Assembly: GCA_035079385.1 (NCBI GenBank)
Contig: JAVHKY010000018.1
Location: 434,001-498,000 of the forward strand
Direction: 5' to 3'
DNA length: 64,000 nucleotides
DNA from: Aspidiotus rigidus
Taxonomy: Eukaryota > Arthropoda > Insecta > Hemiptera > Diaspididae
In this document: positions 63,568-64,000 of the stretch, piece after piece
Position numbering within the stretch: the stretch's first letter is position 1
How the letters are laid out: each line of letters opens with the position of its first letter
Translations under genes and position numbers: made by a program
The notes under the pieces: generated by a model
The model's database searches: none
The model's input: the letters and a program-made list of their open reading frames with translations, nothing else
What the model was told of the DNA's origin: nothing

Positions 63568-64000
63568 CTGAATTCAATTGTTTCAAAAATAATTATAGGA
63601 AACTCAACATTTCAAACTTGTTCCAAAATGTCATGTTCAATATTAATATTTATGAAGCTTATCCTCTCCTTACTTCAATATTGATATCAAAAAAGTTATA
63701 ATGGAAGCCAGAAAAAAGGTATTTTCAACTTCTCAAATCGGCTATCGTCTACTTTAAGACGCGACGTAGATCTTTATAAAATGCGTTCTTCCGAAATAAA
63801 CCTTCTAACACACGAATACATGGAGTTTCTTACAATCTTTCATTCCGCGTAGGTCACAGAGAAACTACAATTCATCTTTCTATTCGATCATTTTATTAAA
63901 TATTCCTACTCAATTGTCTTCCAACTCACGTGAGTTCAACATCGCTTATCAAGTTTAACGAGAATAATCATAATTATGTATCCACTTGAGTTCACTCCAT

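Overview
This is a window of animal nuclear DNA, almost certainly from an arthropod and most likely an insect. Its genes are split into short exons with GT-AG introns (one GC-AG). The intergenic DNA is AT-rich and full of short inverted-repeat elements, microsatellites and decayed LINEs. The gene families present (an insect-type GMC oxidoreductase, BTB-kelch genes, a Lobe/PRAS40 gene and a neurensin-like gene) fit that reading. I cannot fix the order from sequence alone.

Layout. 1.0-3.1 kb (-): a complete three-exon GMC oxidoreductase. 5.5-8.7 kb (+): the last four exons of mitochondrial HMG-CoA lyase; its N-terminal exons are not visible and may lie before the window, which would nest the GMC gene in an HMGCL intron. 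11.8-13.5 kb (-): an intact BTB-BACK-kelch gene. 18.3-47.9 kb (+): a 43-exon, about 1962-residue coiled-coil protein of the SOGA/MTCL microtubule-crosslinking family, assembled here exon by exon with every splice phase matching. Its 9.3-kb intron holds a second BTB-kelch gene on the opposite strand (29.0-30.7 kb, one frameshift), a LINE remnant, long microsatellites and a compact LTR element (TRIM) with nearly identical LTRs. 48.1-48.9 kb (-): an unrecognised 78-residue membrane protein. 49.6-51.3 kb (+): eIF3m, complete. 51.6-54.2 kb (-): an eight-exon Lobe/PRAS40-type gene, complete. 58.6-59.6 kb (+): a two-exon neurensin-family gene with an RFX X-box match upstream. 63.2-63.6 kb (-): a possible gene 3' end including a 13-nt microexon.

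Functional picture. This is an ordinary gene neighbourhood, not an operon. Translation initiation (eIF3m) and TORC1 signalling (PRAS40/Lobe) genes are convergent neighbours; cytoskeletal (SOGA/MTCL) and neuronal vesicle (neurensin) genes flank them. I found no CRISPR array, rRNA, confident tRNA or bacterial-type system, and no convincing undescribed defence or mobile system. The points most worth checking are the frameshifted nested kelch gene, the young TRIM, the PRAS40-like protein with a TOS-like motif but no C-terminal Akt site, the X-box, the dispersed CRE/FTZ-F1-like repeat and several fold-back elements.
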